Assembly (NCBI GenBank): GCA_000437675.1
Contig: FR901685.1
Coordinates: 452-23,549 of the forward strand
Reading direction: 5' to 3'
DNA length: 23,098 nucleotides
Source: Prevotella sp. CAG:891
GTDB taxonomy: Bacteria > Bacteroidota > Bacteroidia > Bacteroidales > Bacteroidaceae
Shown here: one piece after another, positions 1-6,592 of the stretch
How the letters are laid out: each line of letters starts with the position of its first letter
Position numbering within the stretch: the first letter of the stretch is position 1
Translations under genes and position numbers: made by a program
The notes under the pieces: model-generated
Told to the model about the DNA's origin: nothing
Database searches by the model: none
What the model saw: the letters and a program-made list of their open reading frames with translations, nothing else

Positions 1-536
1 TTCTGAACCGCTTTCTAGGAATAGCTGGAGGTATTAGTTTTCAAAGTTGGTACATGGATGACTACAAGCCCCAATGGGAAGTGACCGACCGCAACGGAAA
101 AACATATCAGCTGGACAATGATGAAAGCACACTGAAGAAATTGATTTTTCAAGTAGGTCCGGTTTTCCGTCTCCCGTTCCTGACTTTTGGACGAGACAAG
201 GATATGACAATTTCCTGGGAATGCCACCCAGCTGCAGCATTTACCTTTCCGAATATGACATTTAGCTATCTACATAAAGAATTGGACAATGGGCAATGGG
301 TGCAAAATGAAAGACGGGTACGCAACCGCGGCGGACAATGGAATTACTGGAAATTAGAGAACTCTCTCTGTTTACAGAACGATATAGTCATTCTTTCATT
401 GGGCTATGCTTTCTCCAATCAGAAGCCGTTCTCAGCCTTTGAAGATATTCGCTTTGACGGGAAGAATATCAGTGCCTCTATTCCATCCCACAAAATTTGC
501 CACGAATTTCGTGCATCACTCGGCTTTTATTTTTAA
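1..536 (+). CDS. Probable outer-membrane beta-barrel protein, 3' part only
   Basis: The reading frame is open from base 3, the first complete codon, to the TAA at 534-536. The gene therefore starts before the window, and the internal ATG at 54 is unlikely to be its start. About 177 residues are visible. They alternate polar and hydrophobic residues and are rich in aromatics (FQSWY, TFSYLHKEL, WNYWKLEN). The chain ends in GFYF, that is, with a terminal phenylalanine, which is typical of barrel proteins handled by the BAM complex. A segment like LGYAFSNQKPF fits a transmembrane strand. No plug, enzymatic motif or lipobox is seen in this part. An outer-membrane location is inferred from composition and the C-terminal residue; the exact family is not recognised. 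Confidence 0.6.
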   Translation, partial: LNRFLGIAGGISFQSWYMDDYKPQWEVTDRNGKTYQLDNDESTLKKLIFQVGPVFRLPFLTFGRDKDMTISWECHPAAAFTFPNMTFSYLHKELDNGQWVQNERRVRNRGGQWNYWKLENSLCLQNDIVILSLGYAFSNQKPFSAFEDIRFDGKNISASIPSHKICHEFRASLGFYF

Positions 537-615
537 GGCCATAAATTGATAAGCCACTGATGATAATCGGTACGGGTTTCATTATAATGTATGAAATGTA
601 CTTAGTTAAAAAGCT

Positions 616-630
616 AATTGTTCAACAATT
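616..630. repeat. 15-nt perfect palindrome (AATTGTT-C-AACAATT)
   Basis: Two 7-base arms are exact inverse complements around one central C. It lies 80 nt after the barrel-protein stop codon and 7 nt from the 3' end of the group II intron remnant. It is AT-rich with no T-tract, so it is a poor terminator. It may be the original target context of the intron or a protein-binding dyad. Confidence 0.5.
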
Positions 631-637
631 TGTCCAA

Positions 638-729
638 ATCGAGTAGGAGGAAAACGAAGTAGTTTTCTTCCTACTTTCGTTTTCCGACCTCTCACACCAC
701 CGTACATGCGGTTCCGCATACGGCGGTTC
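638..729 (-). ncRNA. Group II intron 3' end: domains V and VI (remnant)
   Basis: On the minus strand, 727-696 folds as domain V. The arms ACCGCCGTA and TACGGTGGT pair over 9 positions with one G.U pair, followed by a TGCG/CGCA stem with a 4-nt loop and a 2-nt bulge on the 3' side. This is the normal domain V architecture. A second long hairpin follows (about 685-649, arms with GGAAAACGAA and TTCGTTTTCC), matching domain VI. The sequence then ends in CCTACTCGAT near 638, the usual form of a bacterial group II intron 3' terminus, with an A seven bases from the end as a possible branch point. The intron's 5' structural domains are not found, so it cannot splice as it stands. Confidence 0.8.
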
Positions 730-730
730 C

Positions 731-1165
731 TATTTTAGGTGCCATTCGAGATTCGTCCCCATTAAAGTAGCATACCCTGCTACACGTAGATAATTCTACG
801 CCTTAGCCATTCGTCTGTTACAAACAAGAGACGCTTCATGTTGGCAAGGTGATAATAGTCGCCCCCCTCGTATGTATTCTCTCAGCTTCTGCTTTCTCTT
901 GGCATATCCCCATCCGTTGCTGCGACTTGTCAGTTCTTTTAGCTCTGACTTCATCTTAGCTTTGGATTTTTGGATGCACCGTGAGTTGGCATTTGCCTTT
1001 CATCACATAAAAGGAGTAGCCCAGATATTTCACTCCACGCACATACATTACACCACTTCAGAGATATTTGTGTATAAGACTGACCACTCTGCCGTCTTTG
1101 ATGGTACGGCTGAGAATTTCTATGAGTTTGCTATGGCTCACGATATCGAAGAAGCCTTCAAAGTC
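731..1165 (-). pseudogene. Group II intron reverse transcriptase/maturase, degenerate fragment
   Basis: Read on the minus strand from 1165, the frame gives DFEGFFDIVSHSKLIEILS and continues RTIKDGRVVSLIHKYL, the conserved RT segment of bacterial intron-encoded proteins. A TGA follows at 1060-1058. The same frame resumes with SGVM and then jumps to VKYLGYSFYVMKGK. In intact proteins about 100 residues, including the PQG and YADD catalytic motifs, lie between these blocks, so they have been deleted. A frameshift near 975 moves the frame to KELTSRSNGWGYAKRKQKL, and another near 880 to YYHLANMKRLL...TDEWLRRRI, the maturase X-domain region, ending in TAG. The gene is dead: it has an internal deletion, a stop and at least two frameshifts. 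It sits directly before intron domains V/VI, as expected for an ORF housed in domain IV. Confidence 0.85.
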
Positions 1166-1332
1166 GCGGTATCAAGATTTCTCAACCCAATTTGCAAAGC
1201 TTGCGAATTTACCTTACCTAACCACTCATGTTCCGTTTTCAATTCCCTCTTCACGCGATTAGTCAGTTCAACATTGCCAATAGTATTTAGAGATGTGCAT
1301 TGAAAGTCAAGGGTAGTTGCGCTACCCCGCAT
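1166..1332 (-). pseudogene. TnpB-like (IS200/IS605-family) fragment
   Basis: The minus-strand frame from 1332 reads NVELTNRVKRELKTEHEWL and then GKVNSQALQIGLRNLDTA. This matches the N-terminal helical region of TnpB/OrfB proteins, where a K..PWLKEV-S-ALQ-LR-LD-A pattern normally leads into NFF. Here the similarity stops at DTA, and the next bases belong, in another frame, to the intron reverse transcriptase. Neither the RuvC nuclease motifs nor the C-terminal zinc ribbon is present within the window. Only about 40-50 of roughly 400 residues remain. The assignment rests on motif recognition and is not certain, but the region has no other good explanation. Confidence 0.55.
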
Positions 1333-1374
1333 TTTTCATCCCCTAAACTGAAGATTTAGGGGTTTTCAAATGCG
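1311..1374. repeat. Paired hairpins resembling an IS200/IS605 element end
   Basis: Two stem-loops lie side by side. The first pairs GGGTAG (1311-1316) with CTACCC (1322-1327). The second pairs CCCCTAAA (1340-1347) with TTTAGGGG (1355-1362) around a 7-nt loop, and an outer stem of CGCATTT (1328-1334) with AAATGCG (1368-1374) encloses it. Subterminal imperfect hairpins of this kind are the recognition ends of IS200/IS605 elements, and related structures occur in the guide RNA scaffold of TnpB. The neighbouring TnpB-like fragment supports this. Whether it is a left or a right end cannot be decided. Confidence 0.5.
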
Positions 1375-1442
1375 AGTCTCTATAAGCAGGTGTTCAAAAT
1401 GATTTTTAAATGGTTCTATCGAAGAATATTTGCGTAAAAATG

Positions 1443-1450
1443 TAACTTTG
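1443..1450 (+). promoter_or_regulatory. Possible Bacteroidetes -7 element (TAACTTTG)
   Basis: This is an exact match to the TAnnTTTG -7 consensus of the Bacteroidetes primary sigma factor, about 95 nt before the preferred start of the M28 peptidase. No TTTG was found at the usual -33 distance; the nearest (1429-1432) is too close. It is just outside the mobile-element remnant. Confidence 0.4.
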
Positions 1451-1544
1451 CGTGGGCTACTACTTCCGGCACAGCATGCTATGCATTTTGTGCCGGTGAA
1501 TGTCTGCCTGTTACAGTTTACCATTCATAACTCTTTCCCGACCG

Positions 1545-2636
1545 ATGATAATACATCCTTCACCCATTTTCAACCGAAATGCCGGCCTCAGCCCTTTACT
1601 GAAAGGCTGGCTGATGGTACTTTGCACTTTACTTCCGCTTTCGGCTCAGGCCCAGCGCAGTTTGGAACGGGGCTATGCTTCGATTACCGAGGAACGTAGC
1701 CGCAACATGATGGAGTTTTTGGCAGACGATTTGCTCGAAGGACGCGACGCAGGTATGCGGGGCGGACAACTGGCAGCGCGCTACATCACCTCGCTCCTGC
1801 GCGAATGGGGCGTGGCACCGCTACCGGGCGAATGGAACAAGCAGGGCAACGAGAAACTGCTGACGAACTTGAGCTACATGCAACCCTTCGATGTGGCACA
1901 ACTCACAAAACCCGACCGCGGACCATGGCAGGTGCACCCGGATTCGATTGCAAAAGTCAAGGAAAGGGGGGCGCACCGCTTGCGTCACCTGAACAACCTG
2001 CTGGCTTACATTCCGGGCAAACGCACCGACGAATGGGTCATTGTGGGGGCACACTACGACCATGAGGGAACGTTTCCCGACATTGCCGACGATGGCATTT
2101 ACAATGGGGCCGACGACAATGCTTCGGGCGTGGTGGCGGTGCTGCAAATGGCGCGTGCCTTCGTCATGAGCGGCGAACAGCCGGAGCATTCGGTTATCTT
2201 TGCTTTTTGGGACGGCGAGGAAAAGGGCTTGCTGGGTTCGCGCCATTTTGTGGCGAACTGCAAGTTTATTGATAAGGTGAAATGCTACCTGAACTTCGAC
2301 ATGATTGGCCGCGGCCCGGCCGACAACCCGAAGTTGGTGAGCTACTTTTTTACAGAGTCGCACCCGGCTTTTGGCGAGTGGCTGACACGCGACTTGCGCG
2401 AACGGGGCTGGTGCTTCGAACCTTCACTCCGTCCATGGGACAACCCGGTGGGAGGCAGCGACAATGGTTCGTTTGCACGAAAAGGGGTGCCCATTATCTG
2501 GTATCACACCGAGGGACACCCTGACTACACGCGCCCTTCGGACACGGCCGACAAAATAAACTACCGGAAAATGACTGACATTTGCCGGGCTTCCTTCCTG
2601 ACGGGATGGAAAATGGCAAACGAAAAGGCATATTAA
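1545..2636 (+). CDS. Secreted M28-family zinc metallopeptidase
   Basis: The predicted product is a 363-residue exported aminopeptidase-type enzyme that would trim peptides outside the cytoplasm. The frame is open back to an ATG at 1500, but I prefer the ATG at 1545 because it places a signal peptide at the N-terminus: a positive segment, then LMVLCTLLPLSAQA with an Ala-x-Ala cleavage site. An ATG at 1614 is also possible. Co-catalytic zinc motifs appear in M28 order (numbers from 1545): AHYDH (His170), NGADDNASG (Asp190/191), DGEEKGLLGS (Glu225/226), NFDMIG (Asp252) and HTEGHPDYTRPSDT (His325). All expected ligands are present. The length fits a single catalytic domain. A strong terminator follows. 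The substrate is not evident from the sequence. Confidence 0.9.
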   Translation: MIIHPSPIFNRNAGLSPLLKGWLMVLCTLLPLSAQAQRSLERGYASITEERSRNMMEFLADDLLEGRDAGMRGGQLAARYITSLLREWGVAPLPGEWNKQGNEKLLTNLSYMQPFDVAQLTKPDRGPWQVHPDSIAKVKERGAHRLRHLNNLLAYIPGKRTDEWVIVGAHYDHEGTFPDIADDGIYNGADDNASGVVAVLQMARAFVMSGEQPEHSVIFAFWDGEEKGLLGSRHFVANCKFIDKVKCYLNFDMIGRGPADNPKLVSYFFTESHPAFGEWLTRDLRERGWCFEPSLRPWDNPVGGSDNGSFARKGVPIIWYHTEGHPDYTRPSDTADKINYRKMTDICRASFLTGWKMANEKAY

Positions 2637-2661
2637 GTTGCGGCCCTGAATTTTCACTGAA

Positions 2662-2725
2662 AAACAAGCCTTCAGGCGGTTAAATACACTCAAAAAACCG
2701 CTTCGGAGGCTTGTTTGGCTTTTTT
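2662..2725 (+). terminator. Rho-independent terminator after the M28 peptidase
   Basis: AAACAAGCC plus GCGGTT on the left arm pair with AACCGC plus GGCTTGTTT on the right arm. Small internal mismatches and a loop of about 14 nt separate the arms. A run of six T follows the base of the stem. It lies 26 nt past the peptidase stop codon and separates that gene from the glycosyltransferase. Confidence 0.8.
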
Positions 2726-2771
2726 ACTTCAGCCCGAGGCTGATTTTCTTCAATCTCTGAACGAAAAGTAC

Positions 2772-2779
2772 TAACTTCG
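2772..2779 (+). promoter_or_regulatory. Weak -7-like element (TAACTTCG) before the glycosyltransferase
   Basis: It matches TAnnTTTG at five of the six fixed positions, with no clear -33 TTTG. If used, transcription would start near 2786, immediately before the inverted-repeat leader at 2790-2834. Confidence 0.25.
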
Positions 2780-2789
2780 CAACGGAATA

Positions 2790-2834
2790 GGAGCCCATGC
2801 GTTGCGCTCCACTACCCTACGGAGCGTATGCTCC
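2790..2834 (+). promoter_or_regulatory. Leader with four mutually complementary arms
   Basis: Arms GGAGC (2790-2794), CGCTCC (2805-2810), GGAGCG (2821-2826) and GCTCC (2830-2834) can pair in two exclusive ways. Arms 1:2 and 3:4 form two adjacent hairpins; alternatively arms 2:3 pair in the middle. The 3:4 hairpin is followed by TCTTTT. It lies 34 nt before the glycosyltransferase start. The pairing is visible in the sequence; regulation is an inference. Confidence 0.4.
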
Positions 2835-2867
2835 TCTTTTGCACCATAAACACTCGACAGAAAACAC

Positions 2868-3800
2868 ATGTTAGCATACTTGATTTCAGCGTACCGCGAC
2901 CCCGAACATTTGGCACGGCTGATTAAGGCTTTGGACTTTAACGCCGACTTTTACGTTCACATTGATGCCAATGTTGACGAAGCCCCTTTTCGGGCTGCAT
3001 TGCCTCACAAGGTGAAGTTTGTTCACCGCCATGCCGTGAACTGGGGTGGCTGGAACCAAGTGGCCTACCAGTATGAACTGGTGAAGGCAGCTGTGAGCAG
3101 CGGATGCAATTACTCGCACCTGGTGTGCCTCAGCGCACAGGATTATCCGCTTTGGAGCAACAGCCGGATTCATGCCTTTTTTGCAGAACACGCTCACGAG
3201 GAACTCATGAGCGGATACAACCTGACGCGCGGCAACAGCTCAATACAGCGGCGCAAGGTGACGTGTGTGCACCCCTTTCGCGACTTGAAATGGCACAATC
3301 GCTGGTTGCGCAACAAGGTGATTGTGGCTTCGCGCACGCTGCTGCGCTACATGGGTATCAGGCGGCCGGCTTCGGTAATGCTCAATGGCAAGCGGTGCGA
3401 CGTGTTTTTCGGTTCTGACTATTGGGCCATTACGCTGGCTTGCGCACGCTGGATTCTGACCACTTTCGATGGCGAAACGGCTTTGCAACGCTACTTCAGC
3501 ACTTCGTTCGTGCCAAGCGAAATGTGCTTTCAAACCATTGTGTTTAATTCGCCCTTTGCGGCTCATGCCTTGCTGCACACCGGGCCGTATCCGGGACTTT
3601 CGGTGCTGACGCCGCTGCACTACATTGACTATGGGGCGTGCATCAAGGAACTTACTACCGAGGACTTACCGAAACTGACGGAACGCAATAAAATGTTTTG
3701 CCGAAAGGTGGTGACAGGCAAGTCGGACGCACTGGCCGAAGCCATCGACCGCTTGCGGGCTGCCGATGAGGCGGCGCATTCGTCGGCTGCAAACGATTGA
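2868..3800 (+). CDS. Core-2/I-branching-type beta-glycosyltransferase (GT14 family)
   Basis: A 310-residue protein resembling the branching N-acetylglucosaminyltransferases of family GT14. The fold starts with LAYLISAYRDP and a YVHIDANVD segment (29-37), followed by NWGGWNQV (58-65), CLSAQDYPLWSN (87-98), SGYN, and FFGSDYWAITL (180-190). VPSEMCFQT (215-223) contains Glu218, which aligns with the catalytic glutamate of the family. HYIDYG follows near 251. There is no signal peptide or membrane helix, so it is probably cytoplasmic or membrane-associated. A role in capsule, O-antigen or other surface glycan assembly is inferred; many bacterial members are uncharacterised. The acceptor and donor sugars cannot be read from the sequence. 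The gene stands alone between the M28 terminator and the ABC-F gene. Confidence 0.85.
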   Translation: MLAYLISAYRDPEHLARLIKALDFNADFYVHIDANVDEAPFRAALPHKVKFVHRHAVNWGGWNQVAYQYELVKAAVSSGCNYSHLVCLSAQDYPLWSNSRIHAFFAEHAHEELMSGYNLTRGNSSIQRRKVTCVHPFRDLKWHNRWLRNKVIVASRTLLRYMGIRRPASVMLNGKRCDVFFGSDYWAITLACARWILTTFDGETALQRYFSTSFVPSEMCFQTIVFNSPFAAHALLHTGPYPGLSVLTPLHYIDYGACIKELTTEDLPKLTERNKMFCRKVVTGKSDALAEAIDRLRAADEAAHSSAAND

Positions 3801-3904
3801 CACCAGGGAGCGCGCAACGGCTGCTGCATCGGGACAAGGGCTACAGCCTGAACCTCGACACAAACAAAACGATTTTCCACTTCTTTCTACACTTAAATAA
3901 TTAT

Positions 3905-5542
3905 ATGGTATCAGTTGACGGACTTGCCGTGGAATTTGGCGGCACTACGCTATTTTCTGACATTTCATTTGTTATCAACGAAAAGGACCGCATCGCCCTG
4001 ATGGGTAAAAACGGTGCGGGCAAAAGCACCCTGCTGAAAATTTTGGCTGGGGTGCGAACGGCTACACGCGGACAGGTGTCGGCACCGAAGGACACAGTAA
4101 TTGCCTACCTGCCGCAGCACCTCATGACGGAGGACGGACGAACCGTGTTCGAAGAGGCTTCGCAGGCTTTTGCGCACCTGCACGAAATGGAGGCGCACAT
4201 CGAAACGCTCAACAAGCAGCTGGCTGAACGCACCGACTACGAAAGCGAAGAGTACATGGCGCTGATTGAGGAGGTGGCTACGCTGAGCGAAAAGTTTTAT
4301 GCCATCGACATGACGCACTTTGAGGAGGATGTGGAAAAAACATTGCTCGGTCTGGGATTTGAACGTTCTGACTTTTGCCGACAGACGAGTGAATTTTCGG
4401 GCGGATGGCGCATGCGCATCGAACTGGCCAAAATGTTGCTGCAAAAGCCGGATGTGCTGCTGCTTGACGAACCGACGAACCACCTGGACATTGAATCAAT
4501 CGGGTGGCTCGAAGAATTTTTGATTAACAATGGCAAGGCGGTAGTAGTCATCAGCCACGACCGTAAGTTTGTCGACAACATCACAACGCGTACCATCGAA
4601 GTAACGATGGGACGCATCTACGACTACAAGGTGAACTACTCGCAATACCTGCAGCTGCGCGCCGAACGCCGCGAACAGCAAATGAAGCAGTACGAGGAGC
4701 AGCAGAAAATGATTCAGGAAACGAAGGACTTTATCGAACGCTTCAAGGGTACATACTCAAAAACATTTCAGGTGCAAAGCCGCGTAAAAATGCTCGAAAA
4801 ACTGGAACTCATCGAGGTGGACGAGGAGGATACCTCGGCCTTGCGACTGAAATTCCCGCCTTCGCCCCGCAGCGGACAGTATCCGGTGATGATGGACGGC
4901 GTGGGCAAGGCGTTCGGGCCGAAGCGCATATTTGCCAACGCATCGATGACCATTGAACGAGGCGAAAAGGTGGCCTTCGTCGGACGTAACGGCGAGGGTA
5001 AGTCGACCATGGTGAAGTGTATCATGGGCGAGCTTGAACACGAGGGTACGCTGACACTGGGACACAACGTAAAAATTGGCTACTTTGCCCAGAATCAGGC
5101 TTCGCTGCTGGATGAGGAACTGACCGTGTTCCAAACCATCGACGATGTGGCGAAGGGCGAAATTCGCAATAAAATTCGCGACTTGCTCGGTGCGTTCATG
5201 TTTGGCGGCGAGGCCAGCACCAAAAAGGTGAAGGTGCTTTCGGGTGGCGAACGTACGCGCCTGGCTTTGCTCAAACTGCTGCTCGAACCGGTGAACCTGC
5301 TGATTCTTGACGAACCGACGAACCACCTGGACTTGCGCACCAAGGACGTGCTGAAGCAGGCATTGGCCGACTTCGACGGTACGCTGATTTGTGTGAGCCA
5401 CGACCGTGACTTCCTCGACGGACTGGTGAACAAGGTGTATGAATTCGGCCACGGCCGTGTACGCGAACACTTGTGTGGCATCTACGAATTCCTGGACAGC
5501 AAAAAGGCCGAGGAATTGCAGCGTATGGGCATACGGGCCTAA
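3905..5542 (+). CDS. ABC-F family ATPase (ribosome-associated, Uup/YbiT/EttA-like)
   Basis: A 545-residue soluble protein with two ABC ATPase domains and no membrane segments, as in the ABC-F translation factors that act at the ribosomal E site. Domain 1 has Walker A GKNGAGKS (34-41), signature SGGWR (165-169) and Walker B LLLDEPTNHLD (185-195). Domain 2 has Walker A GRNGEGKS (360-367), signature LSGGER (445-450) and Walker B LILDEPTNHLD (466-476). Both switch histidines are present (ISHD, VSHD). The charged linker at about 240-325 contains FIERFKGTYSKTFQVQSR, the usual P-site tRNA interaction motif region. The frame is open back to a TTG at 3797, but the family N-terminus begins at MVSVDGL, so the ATG at 3905 is chosen. 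Housekeeping translation function versus antibiotic protection cannot be decided; there are no resistance genes nearby. Confidence 0.92.
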   Translation: MVSVDGLAVEFGGTTLFSDISFVINEKDRIALMGKNGAGKSTLLKILAGVRTATRGQVSAPKDTVIAYLPQHLMTEDGRTVFEEASQAFAHLHEMEAHIETLNKQLAERTDYESEEYMALIEEVATLSEKFYAIDMTHFEEDVEKTLLGLGFERSDFCRQTSEFSGGWRMRIELAKMLLQKPDVLLLDEPTNHLDIESIGWLEEFLINNGKAVVVISHDRKFVDNITTRTIEVTMGRIYDYKVNYSQYLQLRAERREQQMKQYEEQQKMIQETKDFIERFKGTYSKTFQVQSRVKMLEKLELIEVDEEDTSALRLKFPPSPRSGQYPVMMDGVGKAFGPKRIFANASMTIERGEKVAFVGRNGEGKSTMVKCIMGELEHEGTLTLGHNVKIGYFAQNQASLLDEELTVFQTIDDVAKGEIRNKIRDLLGAFMFGGEASTKKVKVLSGGERTRLALLKLLLEPVNLLILDEPTNHLDLRTKDVLKQALADFDGTLICVSHDRDFLDGLVNKVYEFGHGRVREHLCGIYEFLDSKKAEELQRMGIRA

Positions 5543-5758
5543 TGCTGTGAGCGTCGGGACCATCGGTTCTTCCTGATGTATATACATGAATATGGCATTA
5601 TTGCACCATAGCTGCTTGCCGACAAAGTAGCTGCGACGTAATGAGGTCATCCGTTTGTGAAGCTGTTTAATCTTTCCTCTCTTCCTCTTCGAGAAAGGTT
5701 TACGCATGGAGCGTAGGTAAGTTTAAACAGTTTCTTCGTTTTCTATTCTCTTTTCAAG

Positions 5759-5772
5759 CAGGCTTCGGCCTG
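5759..5772 (+). other. UUCG-tetraloop hairpin upstream of the YaaA gene
   Basis: CAGGC and GCCTG enclose a TTCG loop closed by C-G, an unusually stable RNA tetraloop. It ends 25 nt before the ATG at 5798 and has no T-tract. It is a likely 5' UTR structure. The rest of the 5543-5797 gap shows no convincing terminator or promoter. Confidence 0.4.
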
Positions 5773-5797
5773 TCAACACACACCTCACACATCTGTT

Positions 5798-6538
5798 ATG
5801 CAAATACTCCTTTCCTGTGCCAAAACAATGGGACATACTTTGCCGGTTTATGCGCCGATGCCTACGTTGCCCCGCTTTGCCGGCGAGGCCGACGAGGCTG
5901 TCAGGATGCTGATGCAGCTTTCGCCCGACGAAGTGGGAAAAATGCTGAAGGTGAACGGACAGATTGCGGCTGAAAACGTGCAACGCTACGCTGAATACTT
6001 TGCCAACGAAACGCTGAGTGTTCCGGCCTTGCTGGCCTATACGGGCATTGTGTTCAAACAAATCGGAGCTGCCGATTTCAGCGAAACGGACTGGCACTTT
6101 GCCGCTTCGCACCTGTTTATCACTTCTTTCCTTTACGGACTGCTCCGCCCCACTGATACCATCAGGCCTTACCGCCTGGAGGGCAATGCGCGCTTGCCTT
6201 ACCCCGACGGACCGACGCGCTTTGAACACTGGCAGGACTTGCTGACCGACGTGCTGATTGAGGAAACAAAGCGCGACGACGGGGTGCTGGTGAACCTGGC
6301 GAGTGCCGAAATGAAGCGACTGTTCAAATGGTCGCGCGTGAAACGCGAACTGAAGGTACTGACGCCCGATTTCAAAACTATCGAGGGCGACAAGGAGCGG
6401 AGCGTGGTGGTGTACACCAAAATGTGCCGGGGACAAATGACGCGGTTCATACTGAAAAACCACCTGACGGACTGCACGGAGCTGATGGTCTTTGAGCCGG
6501 ATGTGGCAGAGGCGGCAGTGGTGACGAAGTGGGAATAG
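5798..6538 (+). CDS. yaaA: YaaA family (DUF328/UPF0246) peroxide-stress protein
   Basis: A 246-residue cytoplasmic protein of normal family length. The N-terminus MQILLSCAKTM is the characteristic start of YaaA proteins. Other conserved blocks are ALLAYTGIVFKQI (78-90), SFLYGLLRPTDTIRPYRLEGN (110-130), where the family has SGLYGLLRPLD..PYRLEM, and VNLASAEMKRLF (165-176), where the family has NLAS-EY-K. E. coli YaaA lowers intracellular free iron and protects DNA during hydrogen peroxide stress, and it binds DNA. The same role here is inferred from homology. No oxidative-stress regulator lies next to it. The downstream secreted-protein gene begins 54 nt after its stop, so co-transcription is possible. 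Confidence 0.9.
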   Translation: MQILLSCAKTMGHTLPVYAPMPTLPRFAGEADEAVRMLMQLSPDEVGKMLKVNGQIAAENVQRYAEYFANETLSVPALLAYTGIVFKQIGAADFSETDWHFAASHLFITSFLYGLLRPTDTIRPYRLEGNARLPYPDGPTRFEHWQDLLTDVLIEETKRDDGVLVNLASAEMKRLFKWSRVKRELKVLTPDFKTIEGDKERSVVVYTKMCRGQMTRFILKNHLTDCTELMVFEPDVAEAAVVTKWE

Positions 6539-6592
6539 ACAACAACGAGGGGATAATCGGGGCTAAGTTTCATTTTTTTCTTTTTTCCGCTT

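Noticed and set aside
872..1303. 143-codon plus-strand open frame over the mobile-element patch
   Set aside because: It is antisense to the recognisable reverse-transcriptase and TnpB-like fragments and has no protein-like motif of its own.
1821..2363. 180-codon minus-strand open frame
   Set aside because: It is antisense to the M28 peptidase catalytic region, with no motif.
3797..3904. Upstream extension of the ABC-F gene to a TTG
   Set aside because: The extra 36 residues do not match the family N-terminus, which begins at the ATG at 3905. The extension also overlaps the end of the glycosyltransferase gene.
4757..5707. 316-codon minus-strand open frame
   Set aside because: It is fully antisense to the second half of the ABC-F gene, whose motifs are unambiguous; the composition (rich in His, Val, Gln) is that of a reverse-frame shadow.
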